NCBI RefSeq assembly: GCF_001275675.1
Contig: NZ_LITM01000015.1
Location: 135,205-185,438 of the forward strand
Origin: Lysinibacillus sp. FJAT-14745
Lineage (GTDB): Bacteria > Bacillota > Bacilli > Bacillales_A > Planococcaceae
DNA: 50,234 bases
Direction of reading: 5' to 3'
Shown: piece by piece, positions 1 to 7,000 of the stretch
How positions within the stretch are numbered: position 1 is the first letter of the stretch
Layout of the letters: each line of letters begins with the position of its first letter
Program-made: the position numbers and the translations under genes
Notes under the pieces: generated by a model
What the model saw: only the letters and a program-made list of their open reading frames with translations
Databases searched by the model: none
Told to the model about the DNA's origin: nothing

Positions 1-75
1 TTCGTGCCTGGAATATATTACAGAAAATTCAGTTTAAACGTTAGTGTGGAATTATTTTAATGCGACACTAGTGAT
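1..75 (-). mobile_element. Terminal part of an IS, left flank (inverted copy of the right flank)
   Basis: These 75 bases match the reverse complement of 50010-50084 with only a few mismatches, and the match stops abruptly at base 75/76. In the right copy the match runs into the start of a transposase reading rightwards. Here the IS would therefore lie mostly to the left of the window and its transposase would read leftwards. Only the IS end is visible, so family and terminal repeat cannot be settled from this copy. Confidence 0.75.
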
Positions 76-94
76 ATTTATTGGGTAGATAATT

Positions 95-128
95 ATCGCA
101 ATCCCTATTGTAAATTTAACATATTATA
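95..128 (+). promoter_or_regulatory. Putative sporulation-type promoter of yjcZ copy 1
   Basis: A 12-base box ATCGCAATCCCT (95-106) is followed by 13 bases and then CATATTATA (120-128). The same box, the same 13-base spacing and the same CATATTATA precede the YjcZ copies at 30239 and 44147. CATATTATA fits the -10 consensus CATAnnnTA of the mother-cell factors sigma-E/K. It also contains CATnnTA, the sigma-F/G form. Which sigma factor is used is an inference. Confidence 0.55.
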
Positions 129-153
129 AATTATAGAGAGGAGGGTAATTACT

Positions 154-273
154 ATGTCTGAATATTATGGTTCTGGTTCTGGTTCTGGCACAGGTTCAGC
201 ATTTGCGCTAATTGTTGTTCTATTCATTCTTTTAATTATTGTCGGCGCTACTTTCATGACTAAAGGGTATTAA
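154..273 (+). CDS. YjcZ-family small sporulation membrane protein (copy 1)
   Basis: A 39-residue protein with a Ser/Gly-rich N-terminus (MSEYYGSGSGSGTGSAF) followed by one hydrophobic helix (ALIVVLFILLIIVGATF) and the short tail MTKGY. This is the layout of the tiny YjcZ-type proteins of Bacillaceae, which are linked to sporulation and spores; their molecular role is not well defined. AGGAGGG lies 8 bases upstream. Two near-identical paralogues occur at 30239 and 44147 with the same promoter box and 3' hairpin. It is monocistronic, ending at the hairpin at 351. The family call rests on the motif and length only. Confidence 0.85.
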   Translation: MSEYYGSGSGSGTGSAFALIVVLFILLIIVGATFMTKGY

Positions 274-350
274 TACCTAGCACCGCCTCTAATGCTCATA
301 ACTATTGTAAGGTAATACTAATTAAACCTTTCACCTTCAAATCGAAACTA

Positions 351-380
351 AGGGTCACAATCCTCCGGTGACCCTTTAAT
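351..380 (+). terminator. Terminator of yjcZ copy 1
   Basis: AGGGTCAC and GTGACCCT form a perfect 8-bp stem round AATCCTCCG, followed by TTTAATATTT. Near-identical hairpins follow the YjcZ genes at 30239 and 44147. Confidence 0.8.
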
Positions 381-381
381 A

Positions 382-768
382 TTTCCTCGTTCAATGTCAT
401 TCTCAACCCCCTAATTAAGATAGAGGTCCCCCTCTTCTACATCACCAGCGAATCCCTGCCAATATCAATAACCATTTCTTTTAAAAATTGCACGACGCAG
501 AGATAGATAGCATTTTTCTTTCACTTAAAAGCCTTTTCTTATGAGAACATAATGACTGAAAACCCTATTTCAAGACATATTACATTTAAAACGCAAAAAC
601 CCAGGATTTATTATATACAATAAAATCTTGGTCCTTATTGTTTTCTTTCAAAAAGTTTTGCTATACTCAACATTTTTTCTCCCTATTTAATTACTAGTAA
701 ATAGGAAAAAACGTTGCCGTAGACCCACACGATGTTCACTTGTTATGATAAATTTACAATGTTTTATT
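382..768. other. Intergenic, no gene seen
   Basis: No coding frame with a ribosome site was found. Two inverted repeats are visible. One is CCAGGATTTATT with its imperfect complement at about 601-633. The other is CCTATTTA with TAAATAGG round 8 bases at about 683-706, which lies in the likely promoter or leader region of the downstream CDF gene. Confidence 0.5.
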
Positions 769-782
769 GGAGGTATATTAAA

Positions 783-1649
783 GTGAACTCTTCAAAGATT
801 GCTTTTTTATCAGTTATTAGTAATACCACTGTCGTCATCCTAAAAATTATTGTTGGATTGTTTACAGGTTCTGTGGCAATTTTATCAGAGGCAATTCATT
901 CTCTCCTAGACTTACTTGCTTCTTTTATTGCCTTTCTCTCCGTACGAATTTCCAATAAACCAGCGGATAAAGAGCACCCCTACGGACATGGAAAGGTTGA
1001 AAATATATCAGGGACAATTGAAACACTTCTAATTTTTGTTGCTGGAATTTGGATTATTTATGAATGTGTTCATAAAATTATCACTCCTACACCAATCAAA
1101 CTCCCAGTTCTAGGAATACTGGTCATGTTATTGGGCGCCTTGATTAATTTTTTTGTATCAAGGATTGTTTATAGAACTGCAAAGAACACCAACTCCGTTG
1201 CCATGAAATCAAATGCACTGCATCTACTAACAGATGTCTATACATCATTAGGTGTTGCCTTGAGTTTATTGATTGTCCATTTAACTGGCTGGTACATTTT
1301 GGACCCAATCATTGGGATAGTATTAGCATGTTATATTATGATGGAAGCTTTCAAAATGATGAAAGAAGCCTTTCCTCCTTTATTGGATGCTCGATTATCA
1401 AAAGAAGAAGAAGAACAGATTATTCGAATTATTGAATCATTTAAAGGTGAATATATTGAATATCACGATTTTCGAACAAGACGATCTGGTGCAGAAGAAT
1501 ATATAGATTTTCATTTAGTTGTAGAGTCGAATAAAAACATTGAAACCTTACATGATTTATGTGATCGTATAGAGGAAAAGATTCAGAGGAACTTTCATAA
1601 AGCTAATACTCTCATTCATTTAGAGCCGGAAAATGAGAGAATAAACTGA
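783..1649 (+). CDS. Cation diffusion facilitator (CDF) family metal exporter
   Basis: Exports divalent metal, probably Zn, Fe or Mn, in exchange for protons across the membrane. It is 288 residues from a GTG at 783, chosen because GGAGG sits 9 bases upstream; an in-frame ATG at 732 has no ribosome site. The N-terminal half has six predicted membrane segments. The metal pairs are HxxxD in TM2 (AIHSLLD) and HxxxD in TM5 (ALHLLTD), the arrangement seen in Zn-type CDF proteins. The family signature HPYGHGKVE follows TM2. The cytoplasmic tail (about residue 200 onward) is the usual dimerisation domain and ends NTLIHLEPE. It stands alone, with a strong terminator 30 bases downstream. A second, divergent CDF lies at 31865. 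Substrate cannot be fixed from sequence. Confidence 0.88.
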   Translation: MNSSKIAFLSVISNTTVVILKIIVGLFTGSVAILSEAIHSLLDLLASFIAFLSVRISNKPADKEHPYGHGKVENISGTIETLLIFVAGIWIIYECVHKIITPTPIKLPVLGILVMLLGALINFFVSRIVYRTAKNTNSVAMKSNALHLLTDVYTSLGVALSLLIVHLTGWYILDPIIGIVLACYIMMEAFKMMKEAFPPLLDARLSKEEEEQIIRIIESFKGEYIEYHDFRTRRSGAEEYIDFHLVVESNKNIETLHDLCDRIEEKIQRNFHKANTLIHLEPENERIN

Positions 1650-1678
1650 TTTAATATCAATTAATCCAATTTTCAAGA

Positions 1679-1716
1679 CCAGGTACTCATCTTTTTAATG
1701 AGTGCCTGGTTTTTTC
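1679..1716 (+). terminator. Terminator after the CDF gene
   Basis: CCAGGTACTCAT pairs with ATGAGTGCCTGG (12 bp), followed by a run of T. Almost the same hairpin appears at 25177-25208, where it cuts into a recombinase relic. Confidence 0.85.
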
Positions 1717-2048
1717 TTTGTAAAACGATGCTTAGTTTATCTACGTTAGTAAATATTCCAATACAAATATAATTGTATAAATGACAATAGACTTCCACGA
1801 TCAACAACTCTGCCAATCAATTGTATAGTCTTTAACAAGTTTTCTAAATAATAACCTAATCCCCTCTTGGTTTTACTGGTGGGCATTATTTTACGATTAT
1901 TTGCTGACATGTTCTCTTCTATCATTTAAAAGAGTGACATACTTTTTTGGTCTTACATTTCAAAAAATCCCGTGTGATTATCGACAATTATTCCATAACA
2001 TTATTTTTATAACTCATATATTAAATTACATGCTCTAAAGGAGGTGAT
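1717..2048. other. Intergenic, no gene seen
   Basis: AT-rich DNA with no supported coding frame. CATATATTA at about 2014 fits the CATAnnnTA sporulation -10 pattern and lies about 25 bases before the ribosome site of the dead YjcZ-like gene. Confidence 0.4.
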
Positions 2049-2123
2049 ATGTGAGAAGTAAATACAACTTCTTTTGCATCAATTGTTGTAATGTTTGTTC
2101 TACTCATTATTGTAGGAACCTAA
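2049..2123 (+). pseudogene. YjcZ-like mini-gene with a stop at codon 2
   Basis: A perfect ribosome site (AAAGGAGGTG) leads into ATG TGA, then an open frame that reads EVNTTSFASIVVMFVLLIIVGT. That resembles the hydrophobic core of the intact YjcZ copies. With a normal second codon this would be a 24-residue YjcZ-like protein. No alternative in-frame start exists before the hydrophobic part. Another frame from the GTG overlapping this site gives an unrelated peptide. It could also be an artefact of a sequencing error at one base. Confidence 0.55.
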
Positions 2124-2153
2124 GTAAAATTTTCTTCTGAAAGGAGGGTTACT

Positions 2154-2348
2154 ATGTGTCAGCTAGTTAGACACCAAGGTCGGGCTGTAGAAGTCAGAGA
2201 TATCCATGGAAGAGTTCAAAGAGGAATACTAGTAGGCGTTGATTCATCAAGAGGAATTTTTATGCGGTCAGGCATTAGAATCGTTTTCATTCCCTTCTTC
2301 TTTATTGCAGCTATTTTCGTCATAGGAATTGGAATACGTATATTCTAA
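2154..2348 (+). CDS. Small hypothetical membrane-tailed protein
   Basis: 64 residues with GAAAGGAGGG just upstream. The N-terminal 40 residues (MCQLVRHQGRAVEVRDIHGR then VQRGILVGVDSSRGIFMRSG) read like a short beta-barrel segment: a basic strand, a Gly turn and a strand. This loosely recalls Sm-like small proteins near spore genes in Bacillus. The last 20 residues are a hydrophobic Ile/Phe-rich helix. It lies 30 bases after the dead YjcZ-like gene, so both may once have been one transcript. A hairpin at 2431 ends the unit. I do not recognise a named family; a spore-associated role is a guess from context. Confidence 0.65.
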   Translation: MCQLVRHQGRAVEVRDIHGRVQRGILVGVDSSRGIFMRSGIRIVFIPFFFIAAIFVIGIGIRIF

Positions 2349-2430
2349 GAATGAACACTTAAACAAATGAATATATAGATATAAAAAAATAGAAATAAAA
2401 GTGCGCGATTGTGGAATAAAACTAAATTGA

Positions 2431-2456
2431 AAAGGGTAGCTTTGGCTACCCTTTTT
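2431..2456 (+). terminator. Rho-independent terminator
   Basis: AAAGGGTAGC TTT GGCTACCCTTT followed by T residues, 80 bases after the small gene. Confidence 0.8.
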
Positions 2457-2537
2457 CTTCGCTGATCCATGTAGTGAAAATTTAAGGAGTTGACTAATTT
2501 GCCAACCTCAAACCCTCCAAGCTAAGTTCATCACTCT

Positions 2538-3640
2538 TTGAATAATTTTTATGAATATTGGACAAATCTACATTAAACGATAATTAGTATTATTTAAACG
2601 AATAATTCCCTTATGAACGATAAATTATAGGAAGCTTTCGATAATTAGAAAGTTGTGACCAAGGTATTTATATTATGTAAACTAAAATAATTTGGCGCAG
2701 AAGAGGGCCTGAATACTTCAACTACTCATAATATCTGTACTTTTCGACTTGTGATTCTGAAGTTCCTTATAATTTTCATGTGAACGATAACTCTCCTTTT
2801 TTACGATAATGGGATGATTTTGTACTGATAATAATTATTGTTAATACGCTATCTGGAGGTTTTATACTTGCAACTGCAAGCTGCCATTGATGAATTTGTT
2901 TTGTATATCGAGATTGAAAAAAATTACTCAGTTAATACAGTCACTAGTTATGAATACGATTTACAACTTTCTTAACCTTTTTATCGGATCATGGCTGTTC
3001 AACCTGTTTAAACGAGATCACCAAGACCCAAGTACGTCGCTATATCCAATATCTATTAGGATAATTAAAACAAAAACCTCGTTCGGTAAACCGAAAAATT
3101 TCTTCAATAAAATCATTCACAAATATTGTTTAAAGTAACAATACCTTGCTAATGATTTTACGCACGGGATTGAATCGCCATAGACCGATGATAAACTTCC
3201 GGTCTAAATGACATTAACGGATCTAAAGCAGCTATTTGACTATTTAGAACGCGCCCAATCACGTTTTTCGATGCGCAATGAGCTAATGTTTAAATTATTA
3301 GCAACAACAGGTCTAAGACGTTCTGAACTTGTTACATTAACATGGGAACAAGTTGATTTGATAAATGAAACGATTCGAATTGATGGAAAAGGGAAAAAAG
3401 AACGTATATTGCCCCTTCATCCACACTTAATGCCGCTTCTGGCATCCTATAAAGCTTCTTTAAGATCATGTCAAATTTATCCAACAGAACCTGTTTTTCT
3501 AAATAAAAATCGTAAAGCATTAGATCCGCGGGGTTTACATGTCATCTTTAAAGATGTGTTGAAAAAGGCAGGCTTCCCACCTACCCTTTTTACACTGCAT
3601 AACTGATGTTACAACAAAATAAGGAAAACGTGTTAGAGTG
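2538..3640 (+). pseudogene. Decayed tyrosine recombinase (Xer/phage-integrase type), copy 1, with its upstream region
   Basis: From a TTG at 2878 (GGAGG upstream) the frame reads LQLQAAIDEFVLYIEIEKNY, the SAM-like N-terminal domain of Xer-type recombinases. It breaks by frameshift near 2970 and by a nonsense change near 3062 (TAA where copy 3 has TCA). The catalytic domain is open from 3208: TTGLRRSELVTLTW carries the first catalytic Arg and KGKKERILPLHPHL the beta-hairpin Lys. At 3598 the reading is cut just where the HxLRH box should be (TLHN then stop). A further remnant MLQQNKENV follows in another frame, so the RH box is deleted and the Tyr is not found. The upstream 340 bases carry a dif-like site and repeated CGATAAT-type motifs. 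Shorter copies lie at 6340, 15985 and 24595. Confidence 0.8.
2656..2683 (+). other. dif-like (Xer) recombination site 1
   Basis: The right half TTATGTAAACT is identical to the XerD arm of the Bacillus subtilis dif site as I know it. The central six bases TTTATA differ by one from TATATA. The left arm (TGACCAAGGTA) is divergent. A conserved XerD arm with a degenerate XerC arm is the pattern used by elements that exploit host Xer recombinases. The site lies about 195 bases before a decayed tyrosine recombinase. A second copy is at 6461-6488. Confidence 0.5.
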
Positions 3641-3754
3641 CCTTTTAAGCCCAATGGAGATGGGAAGATTAAAAAATACCATCCTTTCGTATAGTTCTAC
3701 AAAAAGAATTGCGTTTTTTCTTGTTTATGGGATATATTTTCCTGAGCTGCTCGC

Positions 3755-4468
3755 TTAAGTTAGAATGTGACCGCCTTCTACATGAAGAACGGTTCCAGTC
3801 ACGAAACTATTTTGTAGCAAGTATAGTACGCTTTGTGCAACATCTTCAGCTCTTCCTATTCGTTTCACAGGGAGTTTGTTTTCAACTGCATTATAGAAGT
3901 TATTACGTGCTTCTTCTGGCATTTTGCTACGGGAAGGTGTATCAATTATACCAGGTGAAACGATGTTTACTCGGATTGGAGCAAGTTCTAATGCCAAAGT
4001 CTGGCCTAGATTCGAAACTGCCGCATTGACTGCACCTAGCATTGCTGAACCAACCATAGACTTGTAGGCTACAACCCCAGAGAATAAAGTGATTGAACCG
4101 TTTGGTGATATTTTCGAAGCACCGTATTTCGCTGCATAATATTGTCCCCAAAATTTATTTTCAAACAGTTGTCGAGCTTGGGCTGTATCCGTTTGGAGGA
4201 ATGACCCGCCGGATGTTTCTGCCGCACTTATCACAAGATGATCGAACTGGCCGATTTTTTCAAAGAAAGACTGTACTTGCTGTTCTTGTGTTGTATCTAG
4301 AGTAAAAGTCGTTGCACTAACTCCTAGTTGCTCTTTTGCAATCCGTAATTTATCTTCGGAACGGCTGGCAATAATTACTTCTGCCCCTTGAGCTACTAGC
4401 TGTTTTGCTGATTCCAAACCAATTCCAGAACTTCCACCGATAATTACAACTTTTTTATTTTTTAACAT
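3755..4468 (-). CDS. SDR-family oxidoreductase (atypical active site)
   Basis: 237 residues with a Rossmann fold. GGSSGIG near residue 11 is the NAD(P)-binding glycine motif. RVNIVSPGIIDTP and the C-terminal VTGTVLHVEGG are classical SDR landmarks. The active site is unusual: the NNAG motif reads SAAE, and the YxxxK position reads LGAVN, so the catalytic Tyr and Lys are absent. A subgroup with xGAVN at this place exists among bacterial SDRs; activity and substrate are unknown. AGGAGGG lies 7 bases before the ATG. It follows the MdaB-like gene by 32 bases on the same strand, so the two probably form an operon facing the HxlR regulator. Confidence 0.85.
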   Translation of the reverse strand: MLKNKKVVIIGGSSGIGLESAKQLVAQGAEVIIASRSEDKLRIAKEQLGVSATTFTLDTTQEQQVQSFFEKIGQFDHLVISAAETSGGSFLQTDTAQARQLFENKFWGQYYAAKYGASKISPNGSITLFSGVVAYKSMVGSAMLGAVNAAVSNLGQTLALELAPIRVNIVSPGIIDTPSRSKMPEEARNNFYNAVENKLPVKRIGRAEDVAQSVLYLLQNSFVTGTVLHVEGGHILT

Positions 4469-4500
4469 GTTTTTACCCTCCTATGGGTTTACTTAATAGA

Positions 4501-5052
4501 TTAAAAATTCAATACCTCTTGCAGGTGTATATCAAGTTCAGATACAAACTTTTCAACTTTCGGATTTTTGACTACATCATAACAAGAGAAACTCTTTAAA
4601 GGTTTCATACCGAGAAATTTCTGTATACGATGTAAATGGCTTAATGCATCTTCTAGGCCGCTTCCTTCAAAAAATTGACTTGGATCGTTAAATGCTTTTT
4701 CAGGAGCATTCCAGGTAGTCGAAAACATATATTTCTTTTCAGTCAATAACCCGCCTTTTCCATACTGATCAGCACCCTTGAAAAATAATCCATAAGCATA
4801 TACTTCATCCATATACGTCTTCAATAAGCCAGGAACACTGAACCAATAGATAGGTGTTTGGTAAATGACAATATCAGCCCAAATAAATTTTTGTTGTTCT
4901 TCTTCGATTTTATATCCATCTTGAACAATTGTTGTTTTTACACTGTTCTTTTCACTTAAAAAACTGACCAACTTGTCCATCAATGTTTGGTTCAAATTCC
5001 CCTCTGCTGAACTATATTTCTGGTGCCCGTTAATAATAAGTATATTTTTCAT
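4501..5052 (-). CDS. MdaB-type NAD(P)H-dependent flavin/quinone oxidoreductase
   Basis: 183 residues with a flavodoxin-like fold. The N-terminus MKNILIINGHQKYSSAEGNL is the flavin-phosphate loop. QTPIYWFSVPGLLKTYMDEV is typical of the MdaB/KefF/NQO group that reduces quinones by two electrons, avoiding semiquinones. The C-terminal half includes SHLHRIQKFLGM as in MdaB. AAGGAG precedes the start. It is the first gene of a pair with the SDR and is divergent from a HxlR regulator bearing the family's redox Cys. That supports a role in quinone or electrophile defence. Exact substrate is not known. Confidence 0.85.
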   Translation of the reverse strand: MKNILIINGHQKYSSAEGNLNQTLMDKLVSFLSEKNSVKTTIVQDGYKIEEEQQKFIWADIVIYQTPIYWFSVPGLLKTYMDEVYAYGLFFKGADQYGKGGLLTEKKYMFSTTWNAPEKAFNDPSQFFEGSGLEDALSHLHRIQKFLGMKPLKSFSCYDVVKNPKVEKFVSELDIHLQEVLNF

Positions 5053-5054
5053 CT

Positions 5055-5264
5055 TTATCTAGCTCCTTCAATTCTGTTACCTCTAAAAAAACCGCCTAGC
5101 GTGTAGGCTGTAACCGATAACCCTACTGCACTTAAGGTGAAAATCAAATCATTTGCTACATCTGGAAGAATACCCATGATAACGTACCAATAGCAAAAGC
5201 ATTGATTAATAAAGAAATCAACGGTAGCTAGTTTCGTTGATTTCTTGCAATAATTTTTGATCAC
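5055..5264 (-). CDS. Doubtful small hydrophobic protein upstream of mdaB-like gene
   Basis: An open frame of 69 codons whose GTG start overlaps the only GGAGG-like sequence, so initiation there is unlikely. An internal ATG at residue 30 has no ribosome site. The second half (LIFTLSAVGLSVTAYTLGGF) is hydrophobic. It fills the space between the MdaB-like gene and its likely promoter. It may be a remnant of a membrane gene or plain leader DNA. I do not recognise it. Confidence 0.25.
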   Translation of the reverse strand: MIKNYCKKSTKLATVDFFINQCFCYWYVIMGILPDVANDLIFTLSAVGLSVTAYTLGGFFRGNRIEGAR

Positions 5265-5313
5265 CTCCTCAATAAGGGATGAAATTATAAGTACAACGAT
5301 ATTATAAATACAG

Positions 5314-5334
5314 TAACTTCATTTATGGAAGTAG
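5314..5334. promoter_or_regulatory. Candidate HxlR operator in the divergent promoter region
   Basis: TAACTTC and GAAGTAG form an inverted repeat (6 of 7) separated by 7 bases, midway between the divergent mdaB-SDR and hxlR genes. HxlR regulators bind such palindromes in shared promoter regions. Assignment is inference. Confidence 0.4.
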
Positions 5335-5423
5335 TGATATTTAATTCATAAAGTTTCTGAAAGTATACTATTGTGATATGATAAGATAAATTAGTCAAAA
5401 ATTTTTTAGGGAGGATGTTTCAG

Positions 5424-5762
5424 ATGAGTGTTATTGAGCCAGTAGTGTTGACCAAAGGTGCACCAGGTGAGACTTGCCCCATTGCTAAAACGCTTGACGT
5501 GATTGGAACTAAATGGACTTTTTTAATTATTCGCGATCTACTTATAGAAGGAACAATGCGATTCAGTGACCTATTGAAATCAATGAATGGAATTAGCCCG
5601 AAAACACTTTCACTCCGTCTTAAGACACTAGAAGATCATGGGATATTGAATAAAAAGGTATTCCCGGAGGTTCCCCCTCGTGTGGAATATACGTTAACAG
5701 ACAAAGGAAAACAATTGGAAGGAATTTTCATTGAATTAAAGAGATTTGGATTAAATTTATAA
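5424..5762 (+). CDS. HxlR-family transcriptional regulator
   Basis: 112 residues from ATG 5424, chosen because AGGGAGG lies 9 bases upstream; the earlier ATG at 5415 touches that ribosome site. It is a winged helix of HxlR type: CPIAKTLDVIGTKWTFLIIR, then MRFSDLLKSMNGISPKTLSL (recognition helix) and RVEYTLTDKGKQL (wing). The conserved Cys in GETCPIAK matches the redox-sensing Cys used by YodB, CatR and HypR of B. subtilis to sense quinones, diamide or hypochlorite. It is divergent from the MdaB-like oxidoreductase and SDR, the normal target layout. It probably represses them until its Cys is modified. Confidence 0.88.
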   Translation: MSVIEPVVLTKGAPGETCPIAKTLDVIGTKWTFLIIRDLLIEGTMRFSDLLKSMNGISPKTLSLRLKTLEDHGILNKKVFPEVPPRVEYTLTDKGKQLEGIFIELKRFGLNL

Positions 5763-6214
5763 AATTTATAAAAAGTTAAAATAAGTCATTCTTTAAATTT
5801 TGGTAAGTTAATTATGAATCATATCAAAGCTTTTTTATTTTTAAATCTATTTCTCAGGCTTTGAACTATACAAACTACTCTATCACGGCATATTGATAGT
5901 AAAGTAAAGCTATTTTAGCCTTACACCTCCGAATTTTGTTACTTAGGGTCACTCCTATCCCAAGTGACCCTTTTTATTTTTTTCCTCAAAGTGTTCATTA
6001 ACACTTGTTTAAATTTATTTAAATGAACCTAGACTGCTTCACTTTTGTCTTTTATTAGATTTTGCAAGATCATAATCAACACCTTTTTTAAATACTTTTT
6101 AAAAATTCAGGGTATCAAATTTATTACTTGTCACTTCTTCCAATCCTTTAGTAATCTTTTCTCAGTCAATTCAACAATATAAAAAAAGTTATCCATTGGT
6201 TCTATATAATGTGT
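5763..6214. other. Intergenic, orphan YjcZ-type terminator inside
   Basis: No coding frame. The stretch 5918-5980 resembles the 3' flank of the YjcZ cassettes (CCTTACACCT then the GGGTCAC hairpin), but no YjcZ reading frame precedes it. It is probably the remains of a lost fourth cassette. Confidence 0.45.
5945..5980 (+). terminator. Orphan YjcZ-type terminator
   Basis: AGGGTCACT pairs with AGTGACCCT round 9 bases, followed by TTTTTATTTTT. The stem sequence is that of the YjcZ terminators. Confidence 0.75.
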
Positions 6215-6252
6215 AAAAAAGAGTCGAACAGACAAATTTGTATGTTCGACTC
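6215..6252 (-). terminator. Terminator reading leftwards
   Basis: GAGTCGAACA and TGTTCGACTC form a perfect 10-bp stem with a 12-base loop. The A run at 6215-6220 is a T run on the minus strand. It probably served the now-dead ABC gene at 6545-7000. Confidence 0.75.
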
Positions 6253-6339
6253 TTCAAGTATTCCCGTTTTAGAATCATCAATATATATTTATTCTTCAAT
6301 GAACTATATGATTCTGCACAACCAACTAAGCTTATCTTT

Positions 6340-6535
6340 CTTATTAATAATTTTTATGAATATTGGACAAATCTACATTGAACGATAATTAACATTATTT
6401 AAACGAATAATCCCCTTTTGAACGATAAATTATGAGAAACATCCGATAATTAAAAAGTTGTGACTAAGGTATTTATATTATGTAAACTAAAATTATTTGC
6501 ATGGAAAAGAGTTTGAATACTTCAACTACCCATTA
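6340..6535 (+). mobile_element. Left part of the recombinase element, with dif-like site 2 (6461-6488)
   Basis: About 190 bases are closely similar to 2538-2730 upstream of recombinase copy 1. They include the CGATAAT-type repeats and a second dif-like site ending TTATGTAAACT at 6488. Similarity stops after CTTCAACTAC; no recombinase follows. This looks like a truncated copy, or a remnant left by excision. Confidence 0.6.
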
Positions 6536-6539
6536 AAAG

Positions 6540-7000
6540 GTTTTGCATTTTTTGTATCCAAAGTTTCCGTTGGCATCGCCTGTTAATACAATGCTTGGAT
6601 TGAAATCAAAGCATTTGCTGCAGCGACTCTCAGCTTCTGACTTCCTGACAACTGAGACTTAAATTACAGGCTCACTATCAGGCTCAATATCAAATTGTTT
6701 AGTTAATTTTTGAAGTTGCTCTTCTTGCTTTCTATGAGTTTTACCATGTATGGACAACGGTATTTTCTCTAGCAGTTAAGTTATCGATCAATTCATATTC
6801 TTGTAATAAGCATTCTATCTTACATTCTCTAAATTTTATTTGTTTTGACCCTTTAAATAAAGATATATTCTTATCCTCCAATATGATTTGTCCAACTGTT
6901 GGCTTTAGATAGTTGCAATGGAATTAAGCAATGTTGTCTTGCCTGATCCATTTGCATCCATAATTCCAAAAAACTCTTCTGAAAAAACATAAGGAAACAC
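6540..7000 (-). pseudogene. Relic of an ABC transporter ATP-binding protein
   Basis: On the minus strand, pieces of one ABC ATPase can be read in shifting frames. Walker A is MDANGSGKTTLLNSIATI at about 6910-6965. Next come a segment like GQIILEDKNISLFKG, then LLQEYELIDNLTARENTV (Q-loop region), and finally SGSQK with VAAANALIS-like text (signature) near 6600-6660. Several stops and frameshifts separate them. The gene order of motifs is right, so this was a MacB/LolD-type exporter ATPase. A minus-strand terminator follows at 6215. Confidence 0.65.
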
